Positions 1-11,450 of a DNA stretch of 64,000 nucleotides are shown here, piece after piece. Under the pieces are notes generated by a model, which saw only the letters and a list, made by a program, of their open reading frames with translations, did no database searches and was not told the DNA's origin. A program made the position numbers and the translations under genes. The DNA lies in the NCBI RefSeq assembly GCF_030272615.1, contig NC_081407.1, positions 439,175,230 to 439,239,229 on the forward strand, written 5' to 3'. The stretch is from Cryptomeria japonica. Lineage: Eukaryota; Streptophyta; Pinopsida; Cupressales; Cupressaceae. Numbering within the stretch: position 1 is the stretch's first letter; each line of letters starts with the position of its first letter.

Positions 1-1160
1 TTGGTATTGTATGGGCCTTTGTTTTGCTATCTGTCTGTCCTGTTTGGCTGCGTGCTTGTTCATTGAGAATATCCTTGTCAATGGGTATCTCGGTTTCCTT
101 TTGATGGCATTCAGCTTTTGTTTCGGGGACTGTTTGGTACCAGTCTATATTCAACTCCACTCATTACATGCTAATCAATATCTACTCGACAGGGATATGT
201 TAGTTATATTTGTTAGACCCTTTGCTTTTTTAATAATCATTTTACTTTGTGGTCGGAAGTTGGTACCTTTCTCATGGTGCTTCGTATCATAATGAAAAGA
301 GTTGGTCCTTTCTTTGAATCATCTGCCATCATGGTTGATATGATATTTAGGGAATTGCAATTTAATGATTGCGGATGTTGTGAGGAATGGGTTTATTTCA
401 TCATCGGTTGAGCAACCTTTTGCTCGTTGTTTTCTCTTATGATGGAAGGATAATCATGACCTGGTTATATTCTTGATGGTGTGCATATATGGCATCCATT
501 CTGTCTTTGCATTTTTTTTTACTAACACAAAATGCTTTGTCTTTTATGGAGAGTTCTTGTCAAAATCGGTGGATGGTGGCTTTTTCTGAGGAATTGGAAA
601 GAGTAGTTAACATGGTGGTGCAGATGGTTTCTTATCCTGCTGTTACTTCTTTGGCTTTTGCTTTGGATTATTCTATGGATCGGTCTCATCCTGCTTCCTG
701 ATGGTTTTCAGCATCCTTCTCTGCTTTTTATCTGGATTGGCATATGTTTGCTCACCATATTTGTGCTGGCAGGATCACTTATTCTTGGTTCTCTTCTGGC
801 TTTGAGTTTTGTTCTCTTCAGAGCCTTGGAATCATGTGGTATATAGACAGATTGGTTTTGGGGTGATGGCACTGGTTATGGTTGGACATCATTGGCTCCA
901 TTTTTGGATGTTCTCTTCTAGATTGGTTCTCACAACTTCCTTTATATCTAATGCGGTTGGCTATGTATCTGGGGGGTTTATTTGGGATGCCTATGGATTT
1001 TTTGTATTGGGTAGATAGGCTTATGTTCTCTTGAGCAATACTGAATGGTTTTCTTAGTGGTTCTTTCCCTTCAGTTCTCCTTGAACCAGACACATGTAAA
1101 AAAGTATATAGATTTAATATAATTTTAGTGGTTTCATCCACTTTTATAAAAAAAAAGAAG
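1..1160. other. Unclassified repeat-like DNA, possible retroposon 3' end
   Basis: I recognise no gene here. The six frames hold only short open stretches, without a protein motif I know. The plus strand ends in a short A-rich run (about 1147-1156) after a non-coding stretch, and a sharp change to AT-rich DNA follows. That would fit the 3' end of a retroposed (LINE-like) copy, but no reverse transcriptase or RNase H motif supports it. Confidence 0.25.
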
Positions 1161-1862
1161 TAATTTTCAACTATTATTAAATGGATGTTGATTAAATACA
1201 TTCATTTAACTACTATTAATATTTGTTGAATGATTAAAATTAATTTTTTGCCGTTTTATTTAGGTTGAAAGATTATAATTTTTTTTGTTATTTTTAATTT
1301 AATTATTTTATTTAAATATCAAATGATTTAACAATAAAATAGTAAATAATAATTACACACTTCATTATATGCAAAATAAAAAATAATTTACTTTGATTGA
1401 GATTTAAGAATAGCCTAATTTAAATATTTATCGTATGATGGTAGTTTCATTATTTAAATTAATATTTTCATTGATAACAGTATTTAAGAAAAGAAATGGA
1501 AAGCAAAATTTCTATTACAATTTTGAAAGAGATGTACTGTTATATTTTACATTATATTGTTAGGGCATGTATTATGACATACACATATCACTTAATAACA
1601 TATTAATAGTTGACTACCAGTAAGAACCATAGCTACAAAAAAAAATCCGGAGAGCTTCGGGAGAGCATAAAAAGTAACGAAAAAACTAACACTTGATAAG
1701 AGTTTATCATAAAATAACGACCCAGCCCAAAGGCAACCAAAAAACATCAAATAAGCAAAACCCAAACCCTATCAATTCTTGTTGATTCTAAAACTCGCCT
1801 GCTGGAAGACATTCACCCAGTCCTCGGTCAGGCATTTGTAGAGTTCCCTGTTCTTTTCTTTA
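1161..1862. other. AT-rich non-coding DNA, then probable 3' flank of the minus-strand ORF
   Basis: 1161-1640 is strongly AT-rich and I see no coding signal in it. 1641-1862 has more balanced composition. Read on the minus strand it lies directly downstream of the ORF ending at 1863, so it may be that ORF's 3' untranslated region. No terminal repeat or poly(A) signal was identified with confidence. Confidence 0.3.
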
Positions 1863-2531
1863 TCATCCTCCATCCTCCGATACACCTGTCATGTTCTGTT
1901 GAAGTAAATAAAGAGCAGTGGTAGAGCTATTCATAACTCTAAGCCCGAATCTTGAGAACGAGCCCATTTTCCTTTCAATATCTTCCACTTTCTCCTTGAC
2001 TCTAGCAAACTCCGCTTCCAGCTCCAGACATTTAGAACAGGTTCCTTCCTTGACAATTTGACAGGTCCCTTTTTGCTTTTTGATGACATCCTCCTCTACA
2101 TCCGACATCATATTCTGAGTTAATTCAATTGGGCCATTTTTTACCGAATCTGACACATGGGTAGAGCTACTAGTGTCGGAGCTCTCATCCCCTTTAGTGT
2201 CCTCCTTTCTGGTAAGGACCTTTTGGCACTCTTTCAAAATTTCTTCAAAGTTCTTGTCGTCATCCTCCTCAAAGTACGAATTGTCCATAATTTTTTTCTT
2301 TTTCCGAGGTCTTTGTTTCGACGCAAGCCTGTGAGAGCGCCTCTGAGTGTTGACCTCTTCCACTACATCCTCTTCGGACTCCATCTCCTACACAATGACT
2401 TCGGCTTTTTTGGATTTGGTCAGTTTCAATTTAGGGGGGGAGGCATTTTTCTTGGAATAATTCCCAGGATTTTTATGGGGAGAAGGCAGGCTCTATGATA
2501 GTGAAGGAAGGGTCTTTTAGAGCCTTTCAAT
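1863..2531 (-). pseudogene. C-terminal half of an element-borne ORF split by the CACTA insertion
   Basis: The minus strand has an open frame from 2384 to 1863 (173 codons), and the same frame extends up to 2531 through one in-frame TAG just before 2384. The residues are very basic around RRSHRLASKQRPRKKKK, then acidic, then helical and rich in E and K, which looks like a charged linker followed by a coiled coil. No catalytic motif is visible. The frame runs exactly to the left end of the CACTA element at 2532. Joined to the DNA beyond the right end at 42364 it stays open for about 49 codons, so I infer it is the second half of the ORF at 42364-43455. Function is unknown; similar charged tails occur in ORFs carried by plant LTR elements. 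Confidence 0.45.
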
Positions 2532-2559
2532 CACTAGTACATTCGGAGCTGATTTTCGA
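2532..2559 (+). repeat. Left terminal inverted repeat of the CACTA element
   Basis: It starts with CACTAG and pairs with 42336-42363 on the opposite strand at 23 of 28 positions; the shared blocks are CACTA, TACATT, GGA and GATTTTCGA. Terminal CACTA and the opposite orientation of the two copies are the family hallmarks. Confidence 0.7.
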
Positions 2560-2771
2560 TGGCTGTTTGTCGGATTTTCGATGAATTTTTGTCGGAGTGT
2601 CGACAAAATTCACTGTCGAAAACTCGGCGTCAGATTGGTCGACAATGTCATGCCCGTCGGAAATTCGACAATCTAATGGATTATGCCGACGGTCAAAGAA
2701 GTCGTCGGTCAAAAGCTTGGTATTCGTCGTAATTCCGACGATGATCATTTTTATAAAAAAAAATAATTATC
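2560..2771. repeat. Left subterminal repeat region of the CACTA element
   Basis: This stretch is dense in short GTCGG, TCGAC and CGACGA motifs in both orientations, including TTCGTCGTAATTCCGACGA near 2717-2735. Subterminal arrays of this kind are the transposase-binding regions of plant CACTA elements. A closely similar motif followed by an A/T-rich run occurs in reverse orientation near the right end (about 42140-42180). Binding itself is inferred from the family. Confidence 0.55.
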
Positions 2772-3600
2772 ATCGATAAAAAAGAGCCATCGAAGGAAGG
2801 AAACGCCGAAAGGACTCACCAAAGATAATAACTTCATCGACAAAAGCTATCGAAGAAAGTAGAGAGGGTCTTCATCGACGGGAAAAGTTCTTGAGGAAAT
2901 AATACTATTGGTGCAACATAAAAAGGACCCATCGAAAGGAGCATTTTCATCGAAAGAATAATATCGATCAGACAAAAAGAAGCTACATCGATAAAAGATA
3001 TCGATGAGGATATAGGTTTTGAGGAGGTTAAACTTCATTGATAAAAGATATCGAAGAAAGCAGAGAGGGTCTTCATCGATGGGAAAAGTTCTTGAGGAAA
3101 TAATACTATCGGTGCAACATAAAAAGGACCCATCGAAAGGAGCGTTTTCATCGAAAGAATAATATCGATTAGACAAAAGGAAGCTACATCGATAAAAGAT
3201 ATCGATGAGGATATAGGTTTCGAGGAGGTTAAAAGGCATGTTCTCGATATGCATGGTTTTGCCGATGTAACTTTATCGGTGAAGAACGATAAGGGAAAAT
3301 AAAGAAAAGCTTCGGTGAGATAATATACTCATTCATCGACGGGGCATAGTGATATCGATGAAAGAAGTATTTCGATGGAAAAATAAAGGAGGACACTGAA
3401 GCCCAAGGTTTCTTCGACATAAGACCCGATGGATATCAGATATGTTTCGATGAGAAGACAACCATACTGACCGAATATAGTATTTCGATGAAGGGAAAAA
3501 ATACTTGATCGAAGTAATATTCAAAACAAAAGTATTGTCGATAGAAACAAAGAGATCGATGGACTAAAGAAACAAATGATCGAAAGACATCTCCTCATCG
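2772..3600. repeat. CATCGA-rich array with a 201-bp tandem duplication
   Basis: The region is packed with variants of CATCGA, TATCGAT and ATCGAAAG spaced every 10-25 bp. Within it, 2830-3030 and 3031-3231 are two head-to-tail copies of a 201-bp unit with only a few differences. A related, more diverged CATCGA block in the same orientation lies at 8181-9066, on the far side of ORF A. Direct, not inverted, flanking suggests remains of long terminal repeats of element A. No clear LTR ends or primer-binding site were found, so the class remains open. Confidence 0.6.
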
Positions 3601-3870
3601 AAATGATTATTGATTGCTGCGAAAATCATAAACAAATCCCAGGGAAGGTCACATCGCCATTAAATTCAAACGTGTGCCTGAGTGACCGTTGTCCAAAGCG
3701 CCATTACTAACTGATTAAATATGCCATAAGTAGTGGATCAACCATCAAAGGGCACAACATTAAGGAATTCACAAGCGACGAACTGAAAGAAGGAATTGGG
3801 CGAATTCACAGATAAAGCTCAGTAATTCCAAGTAAATTGTTTGCACACAGACCTCTTTTTCAAAATTCAA

Positions 3871-6800
3871 ATGGAATCATCATCTAAAACTAATAAGACC
3901 AGAAAGGGAAAAGAACCTATCGCTGCAGAAGAAAAACCTAAAAGACAGAAAAGGGAAGGGCGTTCTTTGGCCCAAGACCTGATTGACTAGTGCCCATCAT
4001 CCAGTTTGAGGTCCAAGAAGATTAGAGCTGATGAGGAAGGCCTGGAGGACTGGTTTGAGGATCTTGGAGACATATGGACAGAGTTGAGAGGGTATGAATT
4101 ATTCATATATGGGTACAACAGAAGAGTTGCCCCTCAACCTATCAACAATTTATGGCGATTGAACTTAGGAAGGTTAGTTGTGGCTAATGTATTCATGAAT
4201 GTGGAGCTCATGAAGGCATTGGCAAACAATTATGACCCTAAAACTAAGACCATATATAACTACATGGGTGAGCCAATTCTTGCAATCACAAAGGAGGTTA
4301 TTGACACTGTGTTCGAGTTGGATTGGGGATTTGAAGAATTGATTGACCTCAAGAAGTTAACAAGTGAATATTTTAACCTAGAGGACATTTACAAAACGTG
4401 GAGACTCCCTATACATAGACCTAGGAATGCAGGGTCCTTAGTGCCACTAGGTCAGGATGACAAAGCTCCCTATGATGTCAACTCTTTCCATCCATATTTC
4501 AAGTATACCTATTACTATGTTGCCCAAGTGCTAGGGATAAAAGCCCATCCTTTGATGTATATTGCAGCCATGGTCATTTGTGCCGATTTGCAGTCTAAGG
4601 ACCCCCGCTTCTTTGATTTTTCTGCTTATTTGGTTGAGGTTTTGAATCATGGGTTAGAAAAGTTAAAGGGGGATGTCATCAATGTTCATTTCAAACATTA
4701 TTCCTTACTTATGCATATGTTATTGTATGTGGGCCAAGATGAAGGGTTATGGCCAGAAGAGTTATGTGTCAGGACATATGACAATGCTGGAATGAGAAAA
4801 ACAGTGCAACTATGGGTTTCTTCATGGGACCGGAGGTATGTGAATAATCAATATTGACATTTTGAGGAGTTCTTTGTCAAGCCATTATATAGACTGCTAG
4901 GATGTCCGTGCAATCATGCCCTTGCACCAGAGGTTCAAAGATTCCTAAGACCAAAAGATTTCGTTGAAGATCCCTCAATTGAACACAATTGGGGAGATTA
5001 GTATTGTTTTTCAAACTGCACACAAGTCAGGGTATACGGGTTCAAAGGGAGACCATACTTACTACCACTTACAGTCCCTAATAGAGTGGCTTGTCTGGAA
5101 ATTGTGAGGCAACTGTCAATAGTGAGTACAGAACATCTGACAAGCCATGGAAAACAGTCAATTGTACCTGGGTTGTTAGTATTTTCAGATTTTATTGTGA
5201 AAAGTTCAAAGAGTTATGGCCTGCTACAGACAAAATTGGATTATTATGGCATGGTTATGGGGGATCCAAGGCCCAGTTTCGATCTTGAAGGATACATAAG
5301 GATAGCCGGTCATCACAAAAGCTGAAGGCTGGAGAGCATAAATCTTACCTATCGGATGACCTCATTAAGAACATTGGCAGAGAAGAGGCCAGAGTGAAGC
5401 GAATAAAGTTTGAGAAAGCAATGCAGGCTTATAAATGGAAGCTTTATAGAAGGAAAATAGATGAGAATGTGCTACAAAAGATTGAAGACCCCTTGGAGTT
5501 GGCCAACAAACTTGTGGAGCATGAATTGGAAATACTTGAGGGAGTCCCACCTCATGTTTTTAGGGATTACATTGATACTATTAGGAATACAGAGCTTTTG
5601 GCTCATATGTCTCCTTCTTCCACATCTGACATCGTTCCATTCACTCCTCGAGAGGATTACCCCCCTGGTTATGTAGAGGATACACCGATAGACTTGGCAA
5701 CAGGACAACTGAATGTCCGAGAAGTGGCTGACATCAGATTCCTGGAGCATGAGGATTTCATTGCTGATAGTGACTTCATTGCTTCCAAGGAGTTCACCGC
5801 ATTCCTCTATCAACATAAAGGATCTCAAATTAGGAATAACATGAGAAATAGTGAAGAAGAGCAACAGCTTCAAAAGTTACAAGAGGAGATGGATCTTGTG
5901 ATGAGAGAAATGACACCTAAGAAGGGAAGATAATTGCTTAAGGAAGCTAGTGTTCTATTATACTCTGGATGGGACATGAACTCTGCCTTTTTGTTTGATG
6001 GATTCCTCAAGAAACAGGACCCAAGTAGGCAAATGATACCAAAAGAGATTGATAAACTCTTTAGAGGTTTAGGATATGATCCAGATCAGAAGGCTCTTCT
6101 ACAGTGGGCTATCTATCCCAAAGATAAAAGACCTATATTGGTTGATACAGAAGAAGCTTTTGGACATTTGATGGTGTAGCAGGTTGGAAAGACTAACCCT
6201 AGAACAATTGCCAAACTAAATTTGGATGTCGCTAAACTGAACCAAGATCAGATAGAGTTTCTGGTCTGAGAAAATTGTACATACAAAAGCCTATATGAGA
6301 AAACCGATGAAGAAAAACAGAGGCTGCAAGCAAGATTGCTTTAGATTGATACAAGTACCAGTCAAATGGGGATGACAAATGGTGTTGACAAAGATGCCAT
6401 GGATGCCTTGACAGACGCTATGTATTGGAGGAACAGGGCCGAAAAGACATCTCAGCAACTAAAAAAGGAACAACAAAAGATGGATAAGTTAGTTCTCGAG
6501 GTCGTTGACCATAGATTCAAAAGTATGATGCAGGTTGCAGAAATCTATTGGAAGACATACACTGGAACAATCAAAGCTGTGAAAGAGCATGAAAGGCTCA
6601 GGTCTCGGTTGGAAGGCTTGATGAATGACAATAGTTTGATGAATCTAGGTGAGAAAATTGAAGTCGAGGGTCACTTGAAGTCCCATGATGAATTGGCAAA
6701 TCAATCAAGGAAAGAGCATCATAGGCTGGACGATGGGAATACCCCTAGGGTGCCCTCTTTTTACAGTAATGGTGAGTTAGTATCGTTGGAACAGTGGAAA

Positions 6801-7022
6801 CAAGAGTTCAGTGATGAGAAGAATCGAGCAGTAGCAGAGTTGGATCGAGACAAAGATTTGTCACTTTGTGTTAACAATATTCTATCCAATCATTTCCAGA
6901 CAGAAAGCAACATGAGGACACTAAATAATGACGTTCTAATGTATAAAGATGATAAGTACATTGAACACATAGGAATGCTGAACTTGTTTATCTTCCAGTT
7001 TGTTAACAAAAGTGCTAATTAA
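3871..7022 (+). pseudogene. ORF A: unrecognised large element-borne ORF, decayed
   Basis: A plausible start is the ATG at 3871. The frame is open to 5325 apart from stops at 3988 (TAG), 4855 (TGA) and about 5000 (TAG), then shifts; from about 5394 a second frame runs to 7022 with further stops (5931, 6177 and others). The N-terminal half is globular, with phrases such as NLWRLNLGRLVVANVF, ILAITKEVIDTVFEL and HYSLLMHMLLYVG. The C-terminal half is E/K-rich and probably coiled coil. It aligns along its length with ORF B (11451-22882): for example RFLRPKDFVED against EFLRPKEFAED, and SGWDMNSAFLFD against LPEWDIADALVLD. I do not recognise the family and see no polymerase, integrase, protease or transposase signature. 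It sits between CATCGA-rich repeat blocks, so it is probably repeat cargo rather than a host gene. Confidence 0.6.
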
Positions 7023-7736
7023 TAGTTATGTGCTGAAAAGCCACGATGCTTGGTGACAATGTATACCCTCATATAAATGAGGAAATTTTTGTAACAATAA
7101 GGATCATTAGAGAAGAAGTAGAATATAGCCTCAGGCTTACTATTGTACCATTTTGCGAACATACATAATATAATCAGTCGTCTTTCCTTTGTGTATATGC
7201 TGTGGATTACTGCATCTTTCTGTAGGCGGTTTCTTGTGATATTGTCTAAAGGAGATAAGGTTACTTGTGTTCTTCCAGTAAAACTCCGTGTTTCATATTG
7301 TGGATTTGAATAAAAGATTTACTTGCGAATATAGTTTTGTATATAGTGCGCATGCATATTATCTCAACCATGGTGCACCTGCATATGTATATAGTTTTGT
7401 TTATAGGTGGAAAGCCTGAGGTTCAATGTCAAACTTGGTTGCTCTTATACCATATGTAATATTCCATTAATTCTATACTTAAAAGAAAATAAATTGTGAT
7501 CTATATTAAGATAAAAAATTGAGCATTTCAAAATAAAACATAACTACTTCAGTTGAAGGAGAAAACTAACTAAATGTTCTTCAACATAATAAGAATCTAA
7601 CTAATTTATCTAAAAGGAAGGTAATCTTTTAACGATAAAAAATATTGAACAAATATTATTAAGCTAATCAATATGAGAAAGGAATTCAAATGGCAAGTTT
7701 CATTTTTGAGGGAAGAGATAAAGGTTCAGAGGTTAC
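7023..7736 (+). other. 3' flank of ORF A, probable untranslated region
   Basis: There is no coding signal. An AATAAA hexamer at 7309-7314 follows ORF A by about 290 bp and could be its polyadenylation signal. Just before the repeat that begins at 7737 lies a purine-rich stretch (about 7709-7732), which could be a polypurine tract if that repeat is an LTR. Confidence 0.35.
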
Positions 7737-8180
7737 TGTTATCACTGTTTAAAAAATGGGTGTTCTTTTCCATAATTGGCTAAGTCTATGAAATTCTTGG
7801 GTCTGGTATGGCCTTGTGACTTCTATTGCTTTGGGTCCTAAAGAGGGTTTAGGGTTTAGGTTTAATCACTTTCAAAATGTCTGAGAAAAAACCCTTATAA
7901 TTCTATTTCTGTGTTACTTTATTCACTTAAGTAATGGGTCCTTTTGTCATGCAAAGTGTTCCCCCCGTTGTTTTTTACCTAGGCGGTCCTTTTAAATGTT
8001 TTAATTTTTATTTGCCTTTAAATTGCCTTTTCTAATGACTGTCGGGCCTTGTAATTGTCACGCAACTCTCAGTCAATTGGATGGCTCGCGTGGATTCGCG
8101 AACTCAACATGCCCGAAAGTTACCTATCATGTAGTAGCGAAAAGGTTTGGCGGGACCCAGCAATAAGGACTTCTTTCTTG
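7737..8180 (+). repeat. T block, first copy (begins TGTTATCACTG)
   Basis: It begins TGTTATCACTGTTT and is repeated, diverged but collinear, from 9067. Shared phrases include the stretch around ACTTTATTCACTTAAGT and the dinucleotide-rich segment before GGTCC. It ends in a GC-rich part with the motif GTAGTAGCGAAAAGG. The TG start and the direct repeat on both sides of a CATCGA block suggest that T plus CATCGA form one LTR-like unit. Confidence 0.45.
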
Positions 8181-9066
8181 GCTAAAAGCATTCTATCGAA
8201 GTATCTAAGATTCAAACAGTATCGTTGAGACCCAGCGATGTCTCATCGATATAAAAGGGGCATCGAAGAAAGCAAACGCCGATGAACTTCAAAAAGGACT
8301 CATCGAAGACAGTAACTCCATCGATAAAAGATATCAAGGAAAGTGGAGATGGTTCTCATCGACAAGAAAAGGTCTTCGAGGATATAACACTATCAGTGCA
8401 AAAAGATTCACCGAAAAGGATGGTCCCACCAACAAAAGGTATCGAAGAAAGCAGAGGTGGCCCCCACCGATGAGAAAAGGCTTTCGAAGAAACAATATCA
8501 TCAATGCAAGATAAAGAAGATTCATCGAAAGAAGCATTCTCATCGAAAAAGTGATATCAATAAAACAAAAGAAAATACATTGATGAATGATATCGATAAG
8601 GATATGAGTTTCGATGGGAGGCCAAAAGAAGTCACCGAAGTCCAAAGTCTCTTTGACATGAAACCCAATGGACAACAAAAAGATTTCGATGAGAATGAGT
8701 TTCGAGGAGACTAAAAGGCATGTCTCCGATACACATGGTTTCATCGATAGAAGCCATCTCTCTTTGGAAGAAATCATCATTTTCATTGATACTGTAATAA
8801 CCCATAAGTTATCGAACAAGTCTAAAAGCATTCTATCGAAGTATCTAAGATTCGAACAGTATCGATGAGACCCAGCGATGTCTCATCGATATAAAAAGGG
8901 CATCGAAGAAAGAAAATTCCGATGAACTTCAGAAAGGACTCATCGAAGACAGTAACTCCATCGACAAAAGATATCGAGGAAAGTGGAGATGGTTCTCATC
9001 GACAAGAAAAGGTCTTCGAGGATATAACACTATCGGTGCAAAAAGACTCACCGAAAGGGATGGTCC
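8181..9066. repeat. CATCGA-rich array with a 243-bp direct repeat
   Basis: 8181-8423 and 8821-9063 are near-identical direct repeats (spacing 640 bp), and the DNA between is also CATCGA-rich. Parts align with 2772-3600, for example the segment at 8631-8660 against about 3390-3420. The second copy stops abruptly where the T block begins again at 9067. This is probably the far terminal repeat of element A. Confidence 0.55.
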
Positions 9067-9740
9067 TGTTATCACTGTTTTAAAAATGGATGTTCTCAGT
9101 CCATAAATGGCTAGGTTTTTTGAAAATTCTATGTCTAGTACGCTTGTGTTCTTTCAATTTGTTTTAAATCCTAAGGGGTTTAGGTTTTAAGTCGCTTCAA
9201 TACTTGAGAAAAGCCCTTTTGGTTTTTAATTTGGTGTTACTTTATTCACTTAAGTGATGGGTCCATTTATCATAAAAGTGTTCTCCCCTTGTCATTTACC
9301 TAGGTGGTCCCTTTAAATATTTTATTCTTGTTCTCTTTTAATCTACCTTTTCTAATGTCCATCGGGCCTTATAAGTATCATGCGATTTTCTGTTGATCTG
9401 ACGGCCCGCATTGATTCGCGACCAAAAAGTACTCGAAACTTAGTTTCCGCGAAGTAGCGAAAGGCGAAGGTGGACTTGGCATATAGGTTTGGACCAAAGC
9501 TAAACACCGATCAAGTTTCATCTGATCGGATAGACAGCGTGGTTTCGTGAGATCAAGATGAACGTGTTTTAACCTTCGTGAAATGGCAAAAGGGTTTGGT
9601 GGGTCCCAGAGATAAGCGGTCTTCTTTGGTTAAAGAATGATTGGGTTGGAAAAAGATCAATGGCTCGCGTTGATTCACGGCTGCAAGCCAAATGAAGTAT
9701 AATGTTCACAAGTTGCGAAAGACAGGTGGAATTCACATGG
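9067..9740 (+). repeat. T block, second copy, with gcgaaa-type degenerate repeats
   Basis: The first about 410 bp repeat 7737-8180. From about 9400 the DNA is GC-richer and contains degenerate copies, roughly 130 bp apart, of a phrase resembling CGCGAAGTAGCGAAAGG (about 9449, 9578 and 9712) together with CTCGCGTTGATTCGCG-like stretches. The same phrase returns at about 10818, 10961 and 11095. It is probably the upstream regulatory or LTR part of element B. Confidence 0.45.
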
Positions 9741-9839
9741 AGGTGTGACGTGGCATAACAACTACCACTTTTTGTAGAGCTCGATAGTGATGTGTCGAAT
9801 GCCACGTGGCTCTAAAAGTGGTTGAGGGCTCGCCTAAGC

Positions 9840-10640
9840 TGTAACCAGCAGTTATCTGGCTCCTTTGCTCCTCTCCGCTTGAGATCCTTAAACCGCTTGA
9901 TCTCTCTATGCTACTTGGGTCCTTATACCGCTTGAGATCGGAAAACACTTTCTGCATAACATCAATAGTCTAAAGACTACAACATGATACCAGTTTGGAA
10001 CAATTACCGGTTGAGCATAATTCATACATTCACAAAGTGATCTCATAGTAGGTGTGTGTCCATCAATGACAATCACAACATAATCATCAAAATGCCAACA
10101 ATCTCCCCCTTTGGCATTGATGGCAACACTTAGGAAAAATTTTGACATCTAAGTGTTTTACAACAAAATTATGCCATAATCAAAATTACTCCCCCTAAGC
10201 ATATACACTATCCCTTTTGTAGAAAATACAATGTATACTACTTCCTTACTGAGATAAACATGAAAGTATACATAGCATGCATCAAAATACAAAATATTAC
10301 TCCCCCATCAAAATTTTAAATACAAAATACTAATCCCCCTTTGCCAATAATGACAAAGTACAGCTGAATAACCCCTGTTCCATTAGCATTAAAAACCGAT
10401 TTAAAGAGTTTATGACAATAAAGAGTGAAACTTGTCAAAAACTGATTTAAAGTCTTGCATAAATGTCTTCATGGATAAAGACCATGATTCAAGCAATGAG
10501 GTAGCAACCTCATTCTCCGTTTGCATCTGATAGACTTGCTCTTCCATGGCATCCAAGGTACTCATCTCTTGAGTGACCGTTAGGGCATCCAGATTTAGAT
10601 AGCATTTCTGAAGAATTTGGAGATTTAGGGTGGAAACAAA
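9840..10640 (-). mobile_element. Fragment of a Copia-type non-autonomous LTR element
   Basis: On the minus strand this reads: end of a coiled-coil ORF (about 10440-10630, E/Q/M-rich), a purine tract, then LTR sequence beginning at 10100. The junction (CCAACA on the plus strand followed by TCTCCCCCTTTGGCATTGATGG) is the same as at the ends of the LTRs at 26049 and 53127. The left boundary (about 9840) and right boundary (about 10640) are estimates from where element B-like DNA stops and resumes. No target duplication was identified. Confidence 0.45.
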
Positions 10641-11450
10641 AGGAGTTTCCAGGGCTAATGGCCAACTGCCATGTGGCGTTTATTAATCAAAGAACAAGTG
10701 GGGTAAGTAATTCCCGAGTAAAGGGCCCACTTAAAAGGCATTCATCTTAAGATTGATTCAACGCTTCTCGTTGTTTCATGGCCCTAAGATGCCTGCAGCT
10801 TAACCTCAACGAAATGGCGAAAACTGTTAGCTGTCAAGATGAGGCGCGGTTAATTAAAAGGATTGATGGTCCTGGTTGGAGTTAAAGGCCGGGTGATTTG
10901 AGTTTGATCTAACGCTTGGCACGGCCTCACGAAGGAAAAGTGAACAACTATTAAAATCCGCGAAGTGGCGAAAAGGAGGTAGGACCCGACACTAAAGCAA
11001 AGAGATCAAATGGAGATAAAGGTAATGCAAGTTCTCGTGATCCAACGACCAATGTTATTTCGTGAAAGAAAAGAGCACGGGTTTTATGTTCTACGAAATA
11101 GCGAAAGAGCGAAACAGAGGGAAGACTTAGAGGAATTATGACCCGTTGGAGCCAGTTTTGAATTCGATTTGGCAAATTCAATTCTGAAAAGAAAGTCGAA
11201 GCATGAAGAGTTAATTTCTAAAACTTAAATGCCAACTTGTCCTTTTTGAGTCCGCATCAACTTGATTGCTAAGTATTATTTCATCAAAGTTTGTTACAGG
11301 GCGAATTGTTGCAGAGCGATTTTCTTCAGGCGAATAATCAGGTTTCTTGTTCTTTTCTTGATAACTCTTGGTTTGTTCTCAAATACTATTGTGTGAATTA
11401 CTTCATTAGAGGTCTATGCTAGTTTCTAGTGGTATAATTGTTTGACCAGA
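10641..11450 (+). repeat. Leader of element B with degenerate gcgaaa repeats
   Basis: Non-coding. 10790-11160 contains three more copies of the phrase seen in 9400-9740 (for example GCGAAGTGGCGAAAAGG near 10961). The last about 200 bp before the ATG at 11451 are T-rich and would serve as the 5' untranslated leader of ORF B. Confidence 0.4.

Noticed and set aside
818-1201. Minus-strand open frame of 127 codons
   Set aside because: No recognisable domain, runs through the A-rich tract and AT-rich DNA; likely chance.
2847-3254. Minus-strand open frame of 135 codons with a perfect 67-residue internal repeat
   Set aside because: It is the translation of the 201-bp tandem duplication (201 is a multiple of three); it has no start context and no relation to a known protein.
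7845-7865. Telomere-like GGGTTTAGGGTTTAGG
   Set aside because: Only about two units inside a dispersed repeat (T block); the second copy at about 9170 shows it is part of that repeat, not an interstitial telomere array.
2772-9066. CATCGA arrays as a CRISPR array
   Set aside because: Spacing and units are irregular, there are no uniform spacers and no cas genes, and the DNA is eukaryotic.
2772-9066. CATCGA arrays as the two subterminal ends of a separate DNA transposon
   Set aside because: The two blocks are in the same orientation, whereas subterminal regions of a DNA transposon are mainly inverted; LTR-like repeats fit better.
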